A DNA stretch of 64,000 nt, taken from assembly GCA_900769875.1 (NCBI GenBank), contig CAAGII010000016.1, forward strand, positions 19,950 to 83,949, written 5' to 3'. Origin of the DNA: Clostridia bacterium. Lineage in GTDB: Bacteria > Bacillota > Clostridia > Christensenellales > Aristaeellaceae. The translations under genes and the position numbers were made by a program. Shown in pieces: positions 44,757 to 53,093 of the stretch; the stretch's first letter is position 1; each line of letters opens with the position of its first letter. Under the pieces are notes generated by a model. It saw only the letters and a program-made list of their open reading frames with translations. It had not been told where the DNA came from and searched no databases.

Positions 44757-45401
44757 ATGGCAGAATTACTGATTATTGAACCCGACGCGCAGCAGAGCCA
44801 GCTCATGTCCTATGCGCTTGAAAGAGCAGGCCATCGCTGCACCGTATGCAACGCCATCCCGGAGGCAAGCCGCGTGCTGCAGGGCGTCCGCCGCACGATG
44901 ACCCTGCTCAACGCTCAACTGCCATGGTCGGAAAGCGGCACCTTTCTTCACGCGCTGGAAAGGCGCGGTCTGCCCGTGCTGTTCATCACGCCGGACGCCG
45001 GGAATATCGGGCATCTCAAGGCCATGTACCAGTCGCGCTGCGATGTGCTGCTTGCCCCCTACAGCGCCGCCACGCTCACAAGAGCCGTGTCGCAGCTGCT
45101 TGATCCCACCCGCCAGACGCTTGAAATCGGCGGATTGTGCCTGAATTTGGACGACCGCACCGTCACGCAGGACGGGCGCAACCTCAGCTTGACGGCGCAG
45201 GAGTTTGCCCTCCTTCACGCGCTGATGGCAAGCCGCGGCGCGGCTGTCACCCGCGAGGAGCTGCTGCGCACCGCGTGGGGCTATCAGGGCATGGGCATGA
45301 CCCGCACTGTCGATGTGCATGTGCAGCGCCTGCGCCGCAAGCTTGGCTCGGGCTGCATCGAAACAATCTACAAAACAGGCTACCGGCTGCGCATGGCGTA
45401 A
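44757..45401 (+). CDS. Orphan OmpR-type regulator with a degenerate receiver domain
   Basis: 214 residues from the ATG seven bases after AGAGGTG. The receiver fold is complete in length (about 1-115) and keeps the first acidic residues (LLIIEPDAQQ). The phospho-acceptor position reads LLNAQLP, with Asn in place of Asp, and the conserved Lys of the KPF motif is Ala (LLAPYS). It therefore cannot work by ordinary aspartyl phosphorylation. The winged-helix domain (about 125-214) is intact: LTAQEFALLHALMASRGAAVTREELL and VDVHVQRLRRKLG. No histidine kinase is adjacent. Atypical receivers of this sort respond to ligands or act constitutively. Targets are unknown. Confidence 0.88.
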   Translation: MAELLIIEPDAQQSQLMSYALERAGHRCTVCNAIPEASRVLQGVRRTMTLLNAQLPWSESGTFLHALERRGLPVLFITPDAGNIGHLKAMYQSRCDVLLAPYSAATLTRAVSQLLDPTRQTLEIGGLCLNLDDRTVTQDGRNLSLTAQEFALLHALMASRGAAVTREELLRTAWGYQGMGMTRTVDVHVQRLRRKLGSGCIETIYKTGYRLRMA

Positions 45402-45425
45402 CGCGCGCAGAAGCCGCAGCCTGAC

Positions 45426-45463
45426 CGGCATGCTTTGCGATCCCGCAGGGCAGGCCGTTTTTT
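45426..45463 (+). terminator. Terminator of the orphan regulator
   Basis: An interrupted stem CGGC-A-TGC-T-TTGCG with its complement CGCAG-G-GCA-G-GCCG, loop ATCC, and TTTTTT. Confidence 0.8.
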
Positions 45464-45515
45464 ATGAGTAAATGGCCCGCCGTGCCATCATCCTTATGAA
45501 CAAACAACAATCCTG

Positions 45516-45544
45516 TTGACGCGGACAGCCCGGTGGGCTATAAT
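45516..45544 (+). promoter_or_regulatory. Promoter of the dehydratase-aldolase operon
   Basis: TTGACG, 17-base spacer, TATAAT. The leader of about 95 bases holds no clear riboswitch; the 45,402-45,644 gap otherwise contains only the preceding terminator. Confidence 0.82.
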
Positions 45545-45644
45545 GGAGCACAGGAAAACCTACCGTATGGCACAAACCGGGAGCTTTGAGAACTGCCGCA
45601 ACGCCATCCGTACAGACGAAAACCCGCCTTCAGGAGGAATACGC

Positions 45645-47369
45645 ATGAACATCAGAAGCCGCGCCGAGCGTGAGCTGTGGCCGCAGCTGGACGCGCTGCA
45701 GCTTGGTTCCGGCTGGGACGAAAGCGACATTGAGAAAAAACAGATCCTTGTCGAGGACGTATATGGCGACAGCCATCCGGGAAGCGTGCATCTTGCCCAG
45801 CTTTCCGAGCATGTCTGCCGCGGCGTGTATGAGCAGGGCGGCGCGCCCGGGCGTTTCCACGCCACCGACCTGTGCGACGGCTGCGCGCAGGGTCACAACG
45901 GCATGAACATGATCCTCGCCTCCCGAGAAACGCTGGCCGATATGGTGGAGCTGCATGGCAGCTTTGTGTCGTGGGACGGCATGGTGCTGTCCTCCTCGTG
46001 CGACAAGTCCATTCCCGCGCATCTCAAGGCTATCGCGCGACTCAACATTCCCGCCATCTTCGTGCCGGGCGGAAGCATGCGGCCGGGGCCTGATCAGACC
46101 ACGTCCCTTGTCGCGGGCGATCTGTCGCTGCGTGAAAAGCAGCCGGACGGCGGTGTGACGCCGCAGGAGCTGCGGGATTTCAAGCTGACCGGCTGCCCGT
46201 CCGCGGGCGCGTGCACCTTCCTTGGCACAGCCTCCACCATGCAGTGCATGGCCGAAGCGCTCGGACTTGCGCTTCCCGGCAGCGCCCTTGTGCCCGCCAC
46301 CATGAATACCCTGCTCTTCTACGCGCGCTACGCGGGACGCGCCATCATGAAGCTGGTGAAGGAAAACATCCGGCCGTCCGATATTCTCACGCCTGCCGCG
46401 TTCCGCAACGCGGTGATCATCCACAGCGCCATCGGCGGCTCCACCAACGCCACGCTGCATCTTCCCTCCATCGCGCGGGAGCTGGGCATCGAGCTTCACC
46501 CGGAGCTGTTTGACCGGATGAGCGCCATCACCCCGCATATCGGCAATATCTTCCCCAGCGGCCGTCACCTGACGGAATCGTTCTGGTTCGCAGGAGGCAT
46601 CCCCGCCGTACAGAGGGCGCTTCGCGATCTGCTGGATCTTGATGTGATGACCGTCACCGGGCATACGCTGGGCGAAAACCTCGACCTCCTTGAGCGCGAC
46701 GGCTTCTTTGAGCGCTACACAGGCTTCCTGCACAATTACGGACTGAAGCAGGAGGACGTGATTCTCCCTGCCGGCAGGGCGCCGGAAACCGGCTCAATCG
46801 CCATCCTTCGCGGCAACCTGGCGCCGGAGGGTTCGGTCATCAAGTACAGTGCGTGCCGCGCGTCCATGCGCCACATGAAGGGTCCTGCGCGGGTGTACGA
46901 CTCGGAGGAGGACGCCTATCAGGCCGTGGTGCAGGGCGATATCGAACCCGGCGATATCATCATCATCCGCTACGAGGGTCCGCGCGGCAGCGGCATGCCC
47001 GAAATGCTGATGACCACCGAGGCCATTGTCTGTGACCGCAGGCTCAATGGCGAGGTTTCGCTCGTGACCGACGGGCGCTTCTCAGGCGCGACGCGCGGCG
47101 CGGCCATCGGCCACGTTTCGCCGGAGGCAGCCGTCGGCGGCCCGCTGGCGTATGTCATGACGGGCGATATCATCGAATACGACATTGCAGCCCGCTCGCT
47201 GAACGTCGTGGGCATTCAGGGCAGGGAGCTGGGCGCGGAGGCCTGCACAGAGGTGCTCAGGCAGCGCGCGGCCACCATGCCCCTCAAGCCCCAGCCCGCG
47301 AGGCGGGGCGTACTGAAGCGTTACACAAGCCAGGCGCTCTCCGCCATGGAAGGCGCTGGGCTGGACTGA
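45645..47369 (+). CDS. IlvD/Edd family dehydratase, probably a sugar-acid dehydratase
   Basis: 574 residues, ATG seven bases after AGGAGG. The Fe-S cluster cysteines of the family are visible in DLCDGCAQGHNGM, SSSCDKSIPAHL and GCPSAGACTFLGTASTMQ. HSAIGGSTNATLHL and the C-terminal RYEGPRGSGMPEM (metal and substrate site) are also conserved. Dihydroxy-acid dehydratase (IlvD), phosphogluconate dehydratase and xylonate/arabonate dehydratases share this fold. The next gene encodes a DapA-family aldolase, the pairing of E. coli YagF-YagE, which favours dehydration of an aldonic acid to a 2-keto-3-deoxy acid over branched-chain amino acid synthesis. No other ilv genes are nearby. The exact substrate is not resolved. 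Confidence 0.87.
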   Translation: MNIRSRAERELWPQLDALQLGSGWDESDIEKKQILVEDVYGDSHPGSVHLAQLSEHVCRGVYEQGGAPGRFHATDLCDGCAQGHNGMNMILASRETLADMVELHGSFVSWDGMVLSSSCDKSIPAHLKAIARLNIPAIFVPGGSMRPGPDQTTSLVAGDLSLREKQPDGGVTPQELRDFKLTGCPSAGACTFLGTASTMQCMAEALGLALPGSALVPATMNTLLFYARYAGRAIMKLVKENIRPSDILTPAAFRNAVIIHSAIGGSTNATLHLPSIARELGIELHPELFDRMSAITPHIGNIFPSGRHLTESFWFAGGIPAVQRALRDLLDLDVMTVTGHTLGENLDLLERDGFFERYTGFLHNYGLKQEDVILPAGRAPETGSIAILRGNLAPEGSVIKYSACRASMRHMKGPARVYDSEEDAYQAVVQGDIEPGDIIIIRYEGPRGSGMPEMLMTTEAIVCDRRLNGEVSLVTDGRFSGATRGAAIGHVSPEAAVGGPLAYVMTGDIIEYDIAARSLNVVGIQGRELGAEACTEVLRQRAATMPLKPQPARRGVLKRYTSQALSAMEGAGLD

Positions 47370-47401
47370 TCGCACCGCAGCGCATGGAAAGGATGAACAC
47401 C

Positions 47402-48313
47402 ATGGTCAAATACATCACGCCCGCCGTAACTCCGCTGACCGGCGACGGTCAGCTTGACACGGACGCGCTGGAAGCACTGTACGAGCATCTGATCAGGGGG
47501 CGCGTCAGCGGCATCCTGATTCTTGGCAGCATCGGCGAGTTCTTCGCGCTGCAGCTTGAGACAAAGCAGCAGCTTATCCGCGAGGCCGCCCGCATCATCC
47601 GCCATCGCGTGCCGCTGATGGTGGGCATTTCCGGCATGAATCTGCCGGAAATCCTCGCGCTATCAGACGCCGCTGCGGAAGCGGGCGCGGACGCGGTCAT
47701 CTCCGTACCGCCCTACTATTTCCATCTGCAGCAGCAGGAGATCGAGGCCTTCTACAGCTCCTTGGCGGAGCATGTCTCTCTGCCGCTGTACCTGTACAAT
47801 TTCCCCGACCGCACAGGCTACAGCATTGCGCCCGAAACCGTGCTGCGCCTTGCGCGCAGATACCCGAACATCGTCGGCATCAAGGATACGATTGCCGGCA
47901 TGGATCACACGCGCGAAATCATCAAGCTGCTCAAGCCGGAATTCCCGCATTTCGAGGTGTTTTCCGGCTTTGACGACAACTTCGCGCACAACGCCCTCTG
48001 CGGCGGCGACGGATGCATCGCGGGGCTTTCCAACCTCGCGCCGGAGCTTTGCAGCGCATGGCGCGACGCGGTCAATCGCGCATGTTGGTCGGAAAGCGCA
48101 GCCTGTCAGCAGAGGATCGACCACTTGATGGATATCTATGCCGTGGGAAGCCCGTTCGTACCCTTCATCAAGGAGGCCATGGCGCTGTGCGGCCTGCCCA
48201 TGCGCGCACGGGCGACCTTCCCGCTGCCCTCGCCCTCCGCGGAGCAGACAGCGCGACTTCGCGCCATTCTTGCGCGGGAAGGGTTGATCGCGCCAAACGG
48301 CGCGGACGCGTGA
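47402..48313 (+). CDS. DapA-family aldolase, probably a 2-keto-3-deoxy sugar acid aldolase
   Basis: 303 residues; I take the third in-frame ATG (MVKYITPAVTPL), ten bases after AAAGG. The TIM barrel shows GSIGEFFALQLETKQQL (substrate carboxylate loop), the catalytic Tyr in LYLYNFPDRTG and the Schiff-base Lys in IVGIKDTIAGMD. These residues are shared by dihydrodipicolinate synthase, N-acetylneuraminate lyase and KDG aldolase. The usual GTTGE loop is GSIGE, which speaks against dihydrodipicolinate synthase. It lies 32 bases after the dehydratase, with which it would convert an aldonate to pyruvate plus an aldehyde. The aldehyde could be reduced by an enzyme such as FucO (inference). Confidence 0.87.
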   Translation: MVKYITPAVTPLTGDGQLDTDALEALYEHLIRGRVSGILILGSIGEFFALQLETKQQLIREAARIIRHRVPLMVGISGMNLPEILALSDAAAEAGADAVISVPPYYFHLQQQEIEAFYSSLAEHVSLPLYLYNFPDRTGYSIAPETVLRLARRYPNIVGIKDTIAGMDHTREIIKLLKPEFPHFEVFSGFDDNFAHNALCGGDGCIAGLSNLAPELCSAWRDAVNRACWSESAACQQRIDHLMDIYAVGSPFVPFIKEAMALCGLPMRARATFPLPSPSAEQTARLRAILAREGLIAPNGADA

Positions 48314-48368
48314 GCGCAAAGCCGCTCCGCCGCTGATTGCCATGATGCTGCGAATCCCCTCGCGCTTC

Positions 48369-48396
48369 CGCTCCTTTCCGGGGCGGGAGCGTTTTT
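48369..48396 (+). terminator. Terminator of the dehydratase-aldolase operon
   Basis: CGCTCC/GGAGCG stem with an 11-base loop and TTTTT. Confidence 0.75.
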
Positions 48397-48456
48397 GTGA
48401 TGCCGTTTCAGGTTTTCACGGAAAGAAACGGAACGAGGCCACATCCGGGAAGAATC

Positions 48457-48500
48457 AAAGAGACTGCCGCAGATGCGAAATTCTGCCGCAGTCCCTCTTT
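48457..48500 (-). terminator. Terminator of the minus-strand two-component operon
   Basis: AAAGAG-ACTGCCGCAGA pairs with TCTGCCGCAGT-CC-CTCTTT (one mismatch, a two-base bulge, loop of about eight bases); the A/T outer arm gives a T-rich tail on the minus strand. Confidence 0.7.
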
Positions 48501-48516
48501 GTATGGATTTTTCCGA

Positions 48517-49953
48517 TCAGCCGTTGGCGCGCGCAAGGGTGAATACAAACGAGGCTCCCTCGCCCGGCGGGGTATCCTCCAGGACAATGCTCTGCCCGTG
48601 CATCTCCATGATGCGCTGACAGATGCTCAGCCCAAGGCCGGTTCCCTTGCCAGAGGTGTGGGCGCGATCCACCGTAAAGAAACGCTCGAACACACGCGGT
48701 CTGTCCTCGGGCAGAATACCGATGCCGGTATCCTTCACGCGCACAAAGCACCTATCGCCCTCGCGCCATGTCCGCAGGGTAATGGTGCCCCCCTCGGGCG
48801 TGAATTTAATCGCGTTGTCCACAAGATTGATGACCACCTGCTCGATGCGGTCGCTGTCAGCGCTGACCATGCAGGGCTCAATCACAAAGTCGCACTCGAT
48901 TTCCAGCTTCTTGCTCTCCAGCTCCGGCACCCGGCGGATGATCGCGCGGCGCAGCATCTCGCAGATATCAAAATTGTGGTACTCCAGCGCCGCGTCGTCG
49001 CGCTCCAGGCGCGACAGCACCAGCAGCGAGGTGATGAGCTTGTTGAGGCGGCGCGTTTCGTCGCCCACGATCGCAAGATAGTGCGCGTGCTCCTCCGGCG
49101 GGATGGTGCCGTCCTCCATGCCCTGCACGAAGCCGGCGATGGATGTGATGGGGCTGCGCAGCTCATGGCTGACGTTGGCCACAAACTCGCGGCGGCTCAG
49201 CTCCGTGATTTTCAGCTTGGCCGCCATGGTGTTGAAGGCGCGGGTCAGCTCCCGGATCTCGGGCGGCGCGTTGGGTGTTTTGGGAACCTCCACGTTGAAG
49301 TTGCCGTCCGCCATGTCCGCGCTCGCCTTGGTCAGCACGCGCAGCGGACGGATCGCCGAATCAATCAGCAGCGATATCACGGCGACCGCAAGCAGCATCA
49401 CCAGCACGGCGAGCACGGCAATGGGCATCACCATATCGCCGATGCCCGACTCGATATGCTGCACGCGCGTCACGATCATCACGCCGATGTTCGTCTGCTG
49501 CATATGGTAAGGGATCGCGACCATGAACACGGGCAGGTCGCCGATCCTCATGCGCTCCACAACCTCGCGTCCCTCATAGACCGCCATCTGCTTGTGCGCC
49601 ACCAGATTGCTGTGCTTCGTCAGCGCTTCGGCCAGTTCAGGGTCGGAGGTGCTGAACACGGAATAGTTGGTCAGCGTGTTGTCGCCAAAATCGCTGATGA
49701 CAAGGTAGGCGTTGTGCTCCTCATAGATCGTGGCCGCCTTCGCGTACATCTGCTGCAGCGCCACGGCGTCCACACCTTCTGTGGCGGCGCAGCTCTTTTC
49801 AAAGAGCGTCGCAAGCTCCCGCGCGTCCTCCTTCAGCGCGTTCAGACGGCTGTCGCGCTCGCGGTTGAACATGCTCGTCATATACACGACGGTCAAGCCG
49901 ACGGTCAGAAGCAGGATCACCGCAACCACCACTGCAATGATTCGTTTGTACAA
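48517..49953 (-). CDS. Sensor histidine kinase, PhoR/WalK-like
   Basis: 478 residues with an unusual TTG start, eight bases after GGGGGA; no in-frame ATG lies upstream. Two membrane helices (about 5-27 and 168-192) enclose an extracellular sensor domain of some 140 residues. A HAMP region (about 192-245) follows. The H-box is FVANVSHELRSPITS, the N-box INLVDNAIKFTPEG, and the G-boxes DTGIGILPED and GKGTGLGLS. It is separated by 14 bases from the response regulator upstream, its probable partner. The ligand is not evident. Confidence 0.94.
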   Translation of the reverse strand: MYKRIIAVVVAVILLLTVGLTVVYMTSMFNRERDSRLNALKEDARELATLFEKSCAATEGVDAVALQQMYAKAATIYEEHNAYLVISDFGDNTLTNYSVFSTSDPELAEALTKHSNLVAHKQMAVYEGREVVERMRIGDLPVFMVAIPYHMQQTNIGVMIVTRVQHIESGIGDMVMPIAVLAVLVMLLAVAVISLLIDSAIRPLRVLTKASADMADGNFNVEVPKTPNAPPEIRELTRAFNTMAAKLKITELSRREFVANVSHELRSPITSIAGFVQGMEDGTIPPEEHAHYLAIVGDETRRLNKLITSLLVLSRLERDDAALEYHNFDICEMLRRAIIRRVPELESKKLEIECDFVIEPCMVSADSDRIEQVVINLVDNAIKFTPEGGTITLRTWREGDRCFVRVKDTGIGILPEDRPRVFERFFTVDRAHTSGKGTGLGLSICQRIMEMHGQSIVLEDTPPGEGASFVFTLARANG

Positions 49954-49967
49954 GCTTCCATCCCCCG

Positions 49968-50672
49968 TTACTTCTGCTCGAATTTATAGCCAACGCTCCA
50001 AATCGTGCGGATGCACCAGCCATACCTTTCGCTTTCGGGCAGCTTTTCACGCAGGCGCTTGATGTGAACATCCACCGTCCGACTGCTCTCGCCCACAAAG
50101 TTGTAGCCCCACACCTGCTCCAGCAGCTGCTCGCGGCTGAACACCTCGTTAGGATGGCTTGCCAGGAAGTACAGTACCTCCAGCTCCTTGGGGGGCATGT
50201 CCAGCGTTTTGCCCTCGTACTGCACCTCGTACCTCGCAAGGCTAATGGACAGCCCGGCATAGGTCAGCGTGTCGCCGGCGGGCTTCGCGGGCTCCTCCGG
50301 GGTCTGCGCGCGGCGAAGCACTGCCTTCACGCGCGCGATCAGCTCCTTGGTGTCAAAGGGCTTGGTGATGTAATCGTCCGCGCCCAGCTCCAGCCCCAGC
50401 ACCTTGTCGAAGGTATCCTCCTTGGCGGTCAGCATGATGATGGGCATCGCGCTCGTGCGCCGTACCTCCTTGAGCACCTGCCAGCCGTCCATGCCGGGCA
50501 GCATCACATCCAGCAGCATCAGATCGGGCCTGTCATGCGTGAATGCCGCTACGGCGTCGTCACCGCGCTGCGCGGTTTCCACCTCGTAGCCCTCCTTCTC
50601 AAGGTAAAGCTGTACCAGACGGGCAATGTTCACATCGTCGTCCACCAGCAGAATCCGTGTTTTGTCCTTCAT
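49968..50672 (-). CDS. Response regulator, OmpR/PhoB family
   Basis: 234 residues. The receiver has DDD (residues 11-13), the phospho-acceptor in LMLLDVMLPGMDG, Thr in LTAKEDT and Lys in ITKPF. A linker of charged residues leads to a winged helix with MPPKELEVLYFLASHPNEVFSREQLL and VDVHIKRLREKLP. ATG follows GAGGGAG. It is co-transcribed with the kinase gene behind it. Neighbouring genes are housekeeping, so targets cannot be guessed. Confidence 0.95.
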   Translation of the reverse strand: MKDKTRILLVDDDVNIARLVQLYLEKEGYEVETAQRGDDAVAAFTHDRPDLMLLDVMLPGMDGWQVLKEVRRTSAMPIIMLTAKEDTFDKVLGLELGADDYITKPFDTKELIARVKAVLRRAQTPEEPAKPAGDTLTYAGLSISLARYEVQYEGKTLDMPPKELEVLYFLASHPNEVFSREQLLEQVWGYNFVGESSRTVDVHIKRLREKLPESERYGWCIRTIWSVGYKFEQK

Positions 50673-50699
50673 GGCGCTCCCTCGCTTTCTGTCGCCGCA

Positions 50700-53069
50700 T
50701 TACTTGAGCGTGACAATGGTCACGCCGCTTTCACCCTCGCCGTACACGCCAAGGCGGTAGCTTTTCACATGCGGATGCCGCCGCAGATCCTGCTGGATAC
50801 CGCTGCGCAGCACGCCCGTGCCCTTGCCGTGGATGATGGACACCTCGCCCAGACCCTGCAGCACCGCCATATCCAGATACTGGCTCACCGCCATCAGCGC
50901 CTCGTCCAGCGCCATGCCACGCACGTCGCACTCCATGCCCACGCTGCGCTCCATCGCGCCGGTGCGCGCGGTCACGCTCGTCTGCTTCGCGCTTGCGGCG
51001 GGCTGCTTGAGCAGCCGCAGCTGGCTGATGTGCGCCTTGAATTTCATGATACCGGCCTGCAGCTGAACCTCACCGCGCGCATCGGGCGCGGAAAGCACCG
51101 TACCCTGACTGCCGATGGTCAGGATCTCCACCTGATCGCCGGGCTTCACCGTTTTGGGCGCGACGCCGGTATCCACCTTCTGCCTGAGACCCTCGGACAG
51201 GCTGTCGACGCTCTCGTCCATGCGCTTGCGCAGCGCGTTGATCTCCGCGTCCGGCGCGGCGGCGCTCTTCTTCAGCCGCTTCAGATCGCTGATGATGCTG
51301 TCCGCCTCGCGCCTCGCCTGCTCCATCACGCGCTTTGCGTCCTCGCGCGCCTTGCGCATGCTGTTCTCGCGTTTTTCCTCCATCTCGCGGCGCAGCCTTT
51401 CAGCCTCATCGCGAAGGCGCACCGTCTCCTTGCTCGCCTCCTCTGCCAGCTGGCGCTCGCGCTCCGCAACCTGACGATGATACTCGGCGTTGGCGATCAC
51501 ATCCTCAAAGCGTACCGATTCGGTACTGAGCAGCTTTTTCGCCGCGTCGATCAAATTCTCCGGCAATCCCAGCTTGCGGCTGATTTCAAAGGCGTTGCTC
51601 TTGCCGGGTACGCCGATGGACAGGCGGTAGGTGGGGCGCAGCGTCTCCACATCGAACTCCACCGAGGCGTTCTCCACCCCGGGGGTGGACAGCGCGAAGG
51701 CCTTCAGCTCGCTGTAGTGCGTGGTGGCCAGCGTGCGGACATGAATGTGCAGAAGCCTTGTCAGTATGCTCTGCGCCAGCGCCGCGCCCTCGGTGGGATC
51801 GGTGCCCGCGCCCAGCTCGTCAAAGAGTACCAGATCGCGCGGCGTGACCTCGTGCATGATGGTGACAATGTTGGTCATGTGCCCGGAGAAGGTGGACAGG
51901 CTCTGCTCGATGGACTGCTCGTCGCCGATATCGGCAAACACCTGCTCGAACACCGCAAGCTCCGTGCCCAGATCCGCCGGAACCTGCAAACCTGCCTGCG
52001 CCATCAGCGTGAAGAGCCCCACCGTTTTCAGCGTCACCGTTTTGCCGCCGGTATTGGGGCCGGTCACGATGAGCGTGGAGAACTCCCTGCCCATCCACAG
52101 ATTGGAGGGCACGACCTTTTCAGGGTCAATCAGCGGATGTCTGCCGCGGATGATATTGATGAAACCCTGCTCGTTGAGCCGGGGCGTCACGCCGCGCATC
52201 TCGCGGCTGAGCAGACCCTTGGCAAAGATAAAGTCCAGCTCCGCCAGGCGCTTGACGTCCTCGCGCAGCTGCTCCGCGCAGGGGGCGACCGAGGCGCTCA
52301 GCGCGGCAAGGATGCGCTCAATTTCCTGCTTTTCCTTGATTTCCCACTGCTTGAGCTCATTGCCCATCTCGACCGCCGCCATCGGCTCGATGAACAGCGT
52401 CGCGCCGGAGGTGGACTGGTCATGCACAAGACCCGGCACAGAGCCGCGGCATTCCGCCTTGACGGGCAGCACATAGCGGTTGTTGCGCATGGTGATGATG
52501 GGATCCATCAGGTATTTGCTGATGGTCGCGCTGTGCAGCATCTGGTTCAGCTTCTCCTTGATGCGCTCCGTCGCGCCGCGCAGGTGACGGCGGATGTTCA
52601 TCAGCTCGCCGGACGCGCGGTCGGCGATTTCATCCTCGGAGATGATCGCGTCGGTGATGTCCGTTTCCAGATGGCGCATGCTGCTGAGCATCGAGGCCAT
52701 CGCGCTCAGGCGCGGCGTATTGTCGCGCCCCGTCACCAGCGCGTCGCGCGCGGCGCGAGATGCGCGGAGCATCTCCGCAATCTGCAGCAGCGCGCGCGGA
52801 CTGAGCGTCGCGCCCTTCTCCGCCAGCGTCAGGGATGCGCTCACATCCTCAAACCGCACCAGCGGATGCCCGCCGATATACTGCAGCACCACGGTGGCCT
52901 CCTCGGTCTCCTGCTGCCACGCAAGCACCTCGGGCAGATTGCAGCTTGGCTCCAGCTCCATGCAGCGGGCGGCGCCCATATCGGTCAGCGCCTTTGCCGC
53001 CAGCATTTCGCGTATTTTGGTAAACTCCAGCACGCGCAGGGTGCGCTGCTGCATGGGGGTCTGTATCAT
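50700..53069 (-). CDS. mutS2: MutS2 ribosome-rescue / DNA recombination ATPase
   Basis: 789 residues from the ATG after AAGGAG, the standard MutS2 length. The N-terminal core and clamp (1 to about 300) lead to the ABC ATPase: Walker A VTGPNTGGKTVTLK, signature STFSGHM, Walker B LVLFDELGAGTDPTEG. A long coiled coil (about 510-620, with a Glu/Arg/Ala-rich run) and a KOW-like segment precede the C-terminal Smr nuclease domain with CDVRGMALDEAL, IIHGKGTGVLR. In B. subtilis MutS2 splits collided ribosomes. Older work ties it to suppression of recombination. It lies between the U32 peptidase gene and a two-component system. Confidence 0.97.
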   Translation of the reverse strand: MIQTPMQQRTLRVLEFTKIREMLAAKALTDMGAARCMELEPSCNLPEVLAWQQETEEATVVLQYIGGHPLVRFEDVSASLTLAEKGATLSPRALLQIAEMLRASRAARDALVTGRDNTPRLSAMASMLSSMRHLETDITDAIISEDEIADRASGELMNIRRHLRGATERIKEKLNQMLHSATISKYLMDPIITMRNNRYVLPVKAECRGSVPGLVHDQSTSGATLFIEPMAAVEMGNELKQWEIKEKQEIERILAALSASVAPCAEQLREDVKRLAELDFIFAKGLLSREMRGVTPRLNEQGFINIIRGRHPLIDPEKVVPSNLWMGREFSTLIVTGPNTGGKTVTLKTVGLFTLMAQAGLQVPADLGTELAVFEQVFADIGDEQSIEQSLSTFSGHMTNIVTIMHEVTPRDLVLFDELGAGTDPTEGAALAQSILTRLLHIHVRTLATTHYSELKAFALSTPGVENASVEFDVETLRPTYRLSIGVPGKSNAFEISRKLGLPENLIDAAKKLLSTESVRFEDVIANAEYHRQVAERERQLAEEASKETVRLRDEAERLRREMEEKRENSMRKAREDAKRVMEQARREADSIISDLKRLKKSAAAPDAEINALRKRMDESVDSLSEGLRQKVDTGVAPKTVKPGDQVEILTIGSQGTVLSAPDARGEVQLQAGIMKFKAHISQLRLLKQPAASAKQTSVTARTGAMERSVGMECDVRGMALDEALMAVSQYLDMAVLQGLGEVSIIHGKGTGVLRSGIQQDLRRHPHVKSYRLGVYGEGESGVTIVTLK

Positions 53070-53093
53070 GGTGTTCTCCTTATCGGCAGAGGC

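Noticed and set aside
45402..45644. Possible riboswitch or T-box before the dehydratase gene
   Set aside because: Apart from a terminator for the previous gene and a promoter I found no T-box or aptamer-like conserved core.
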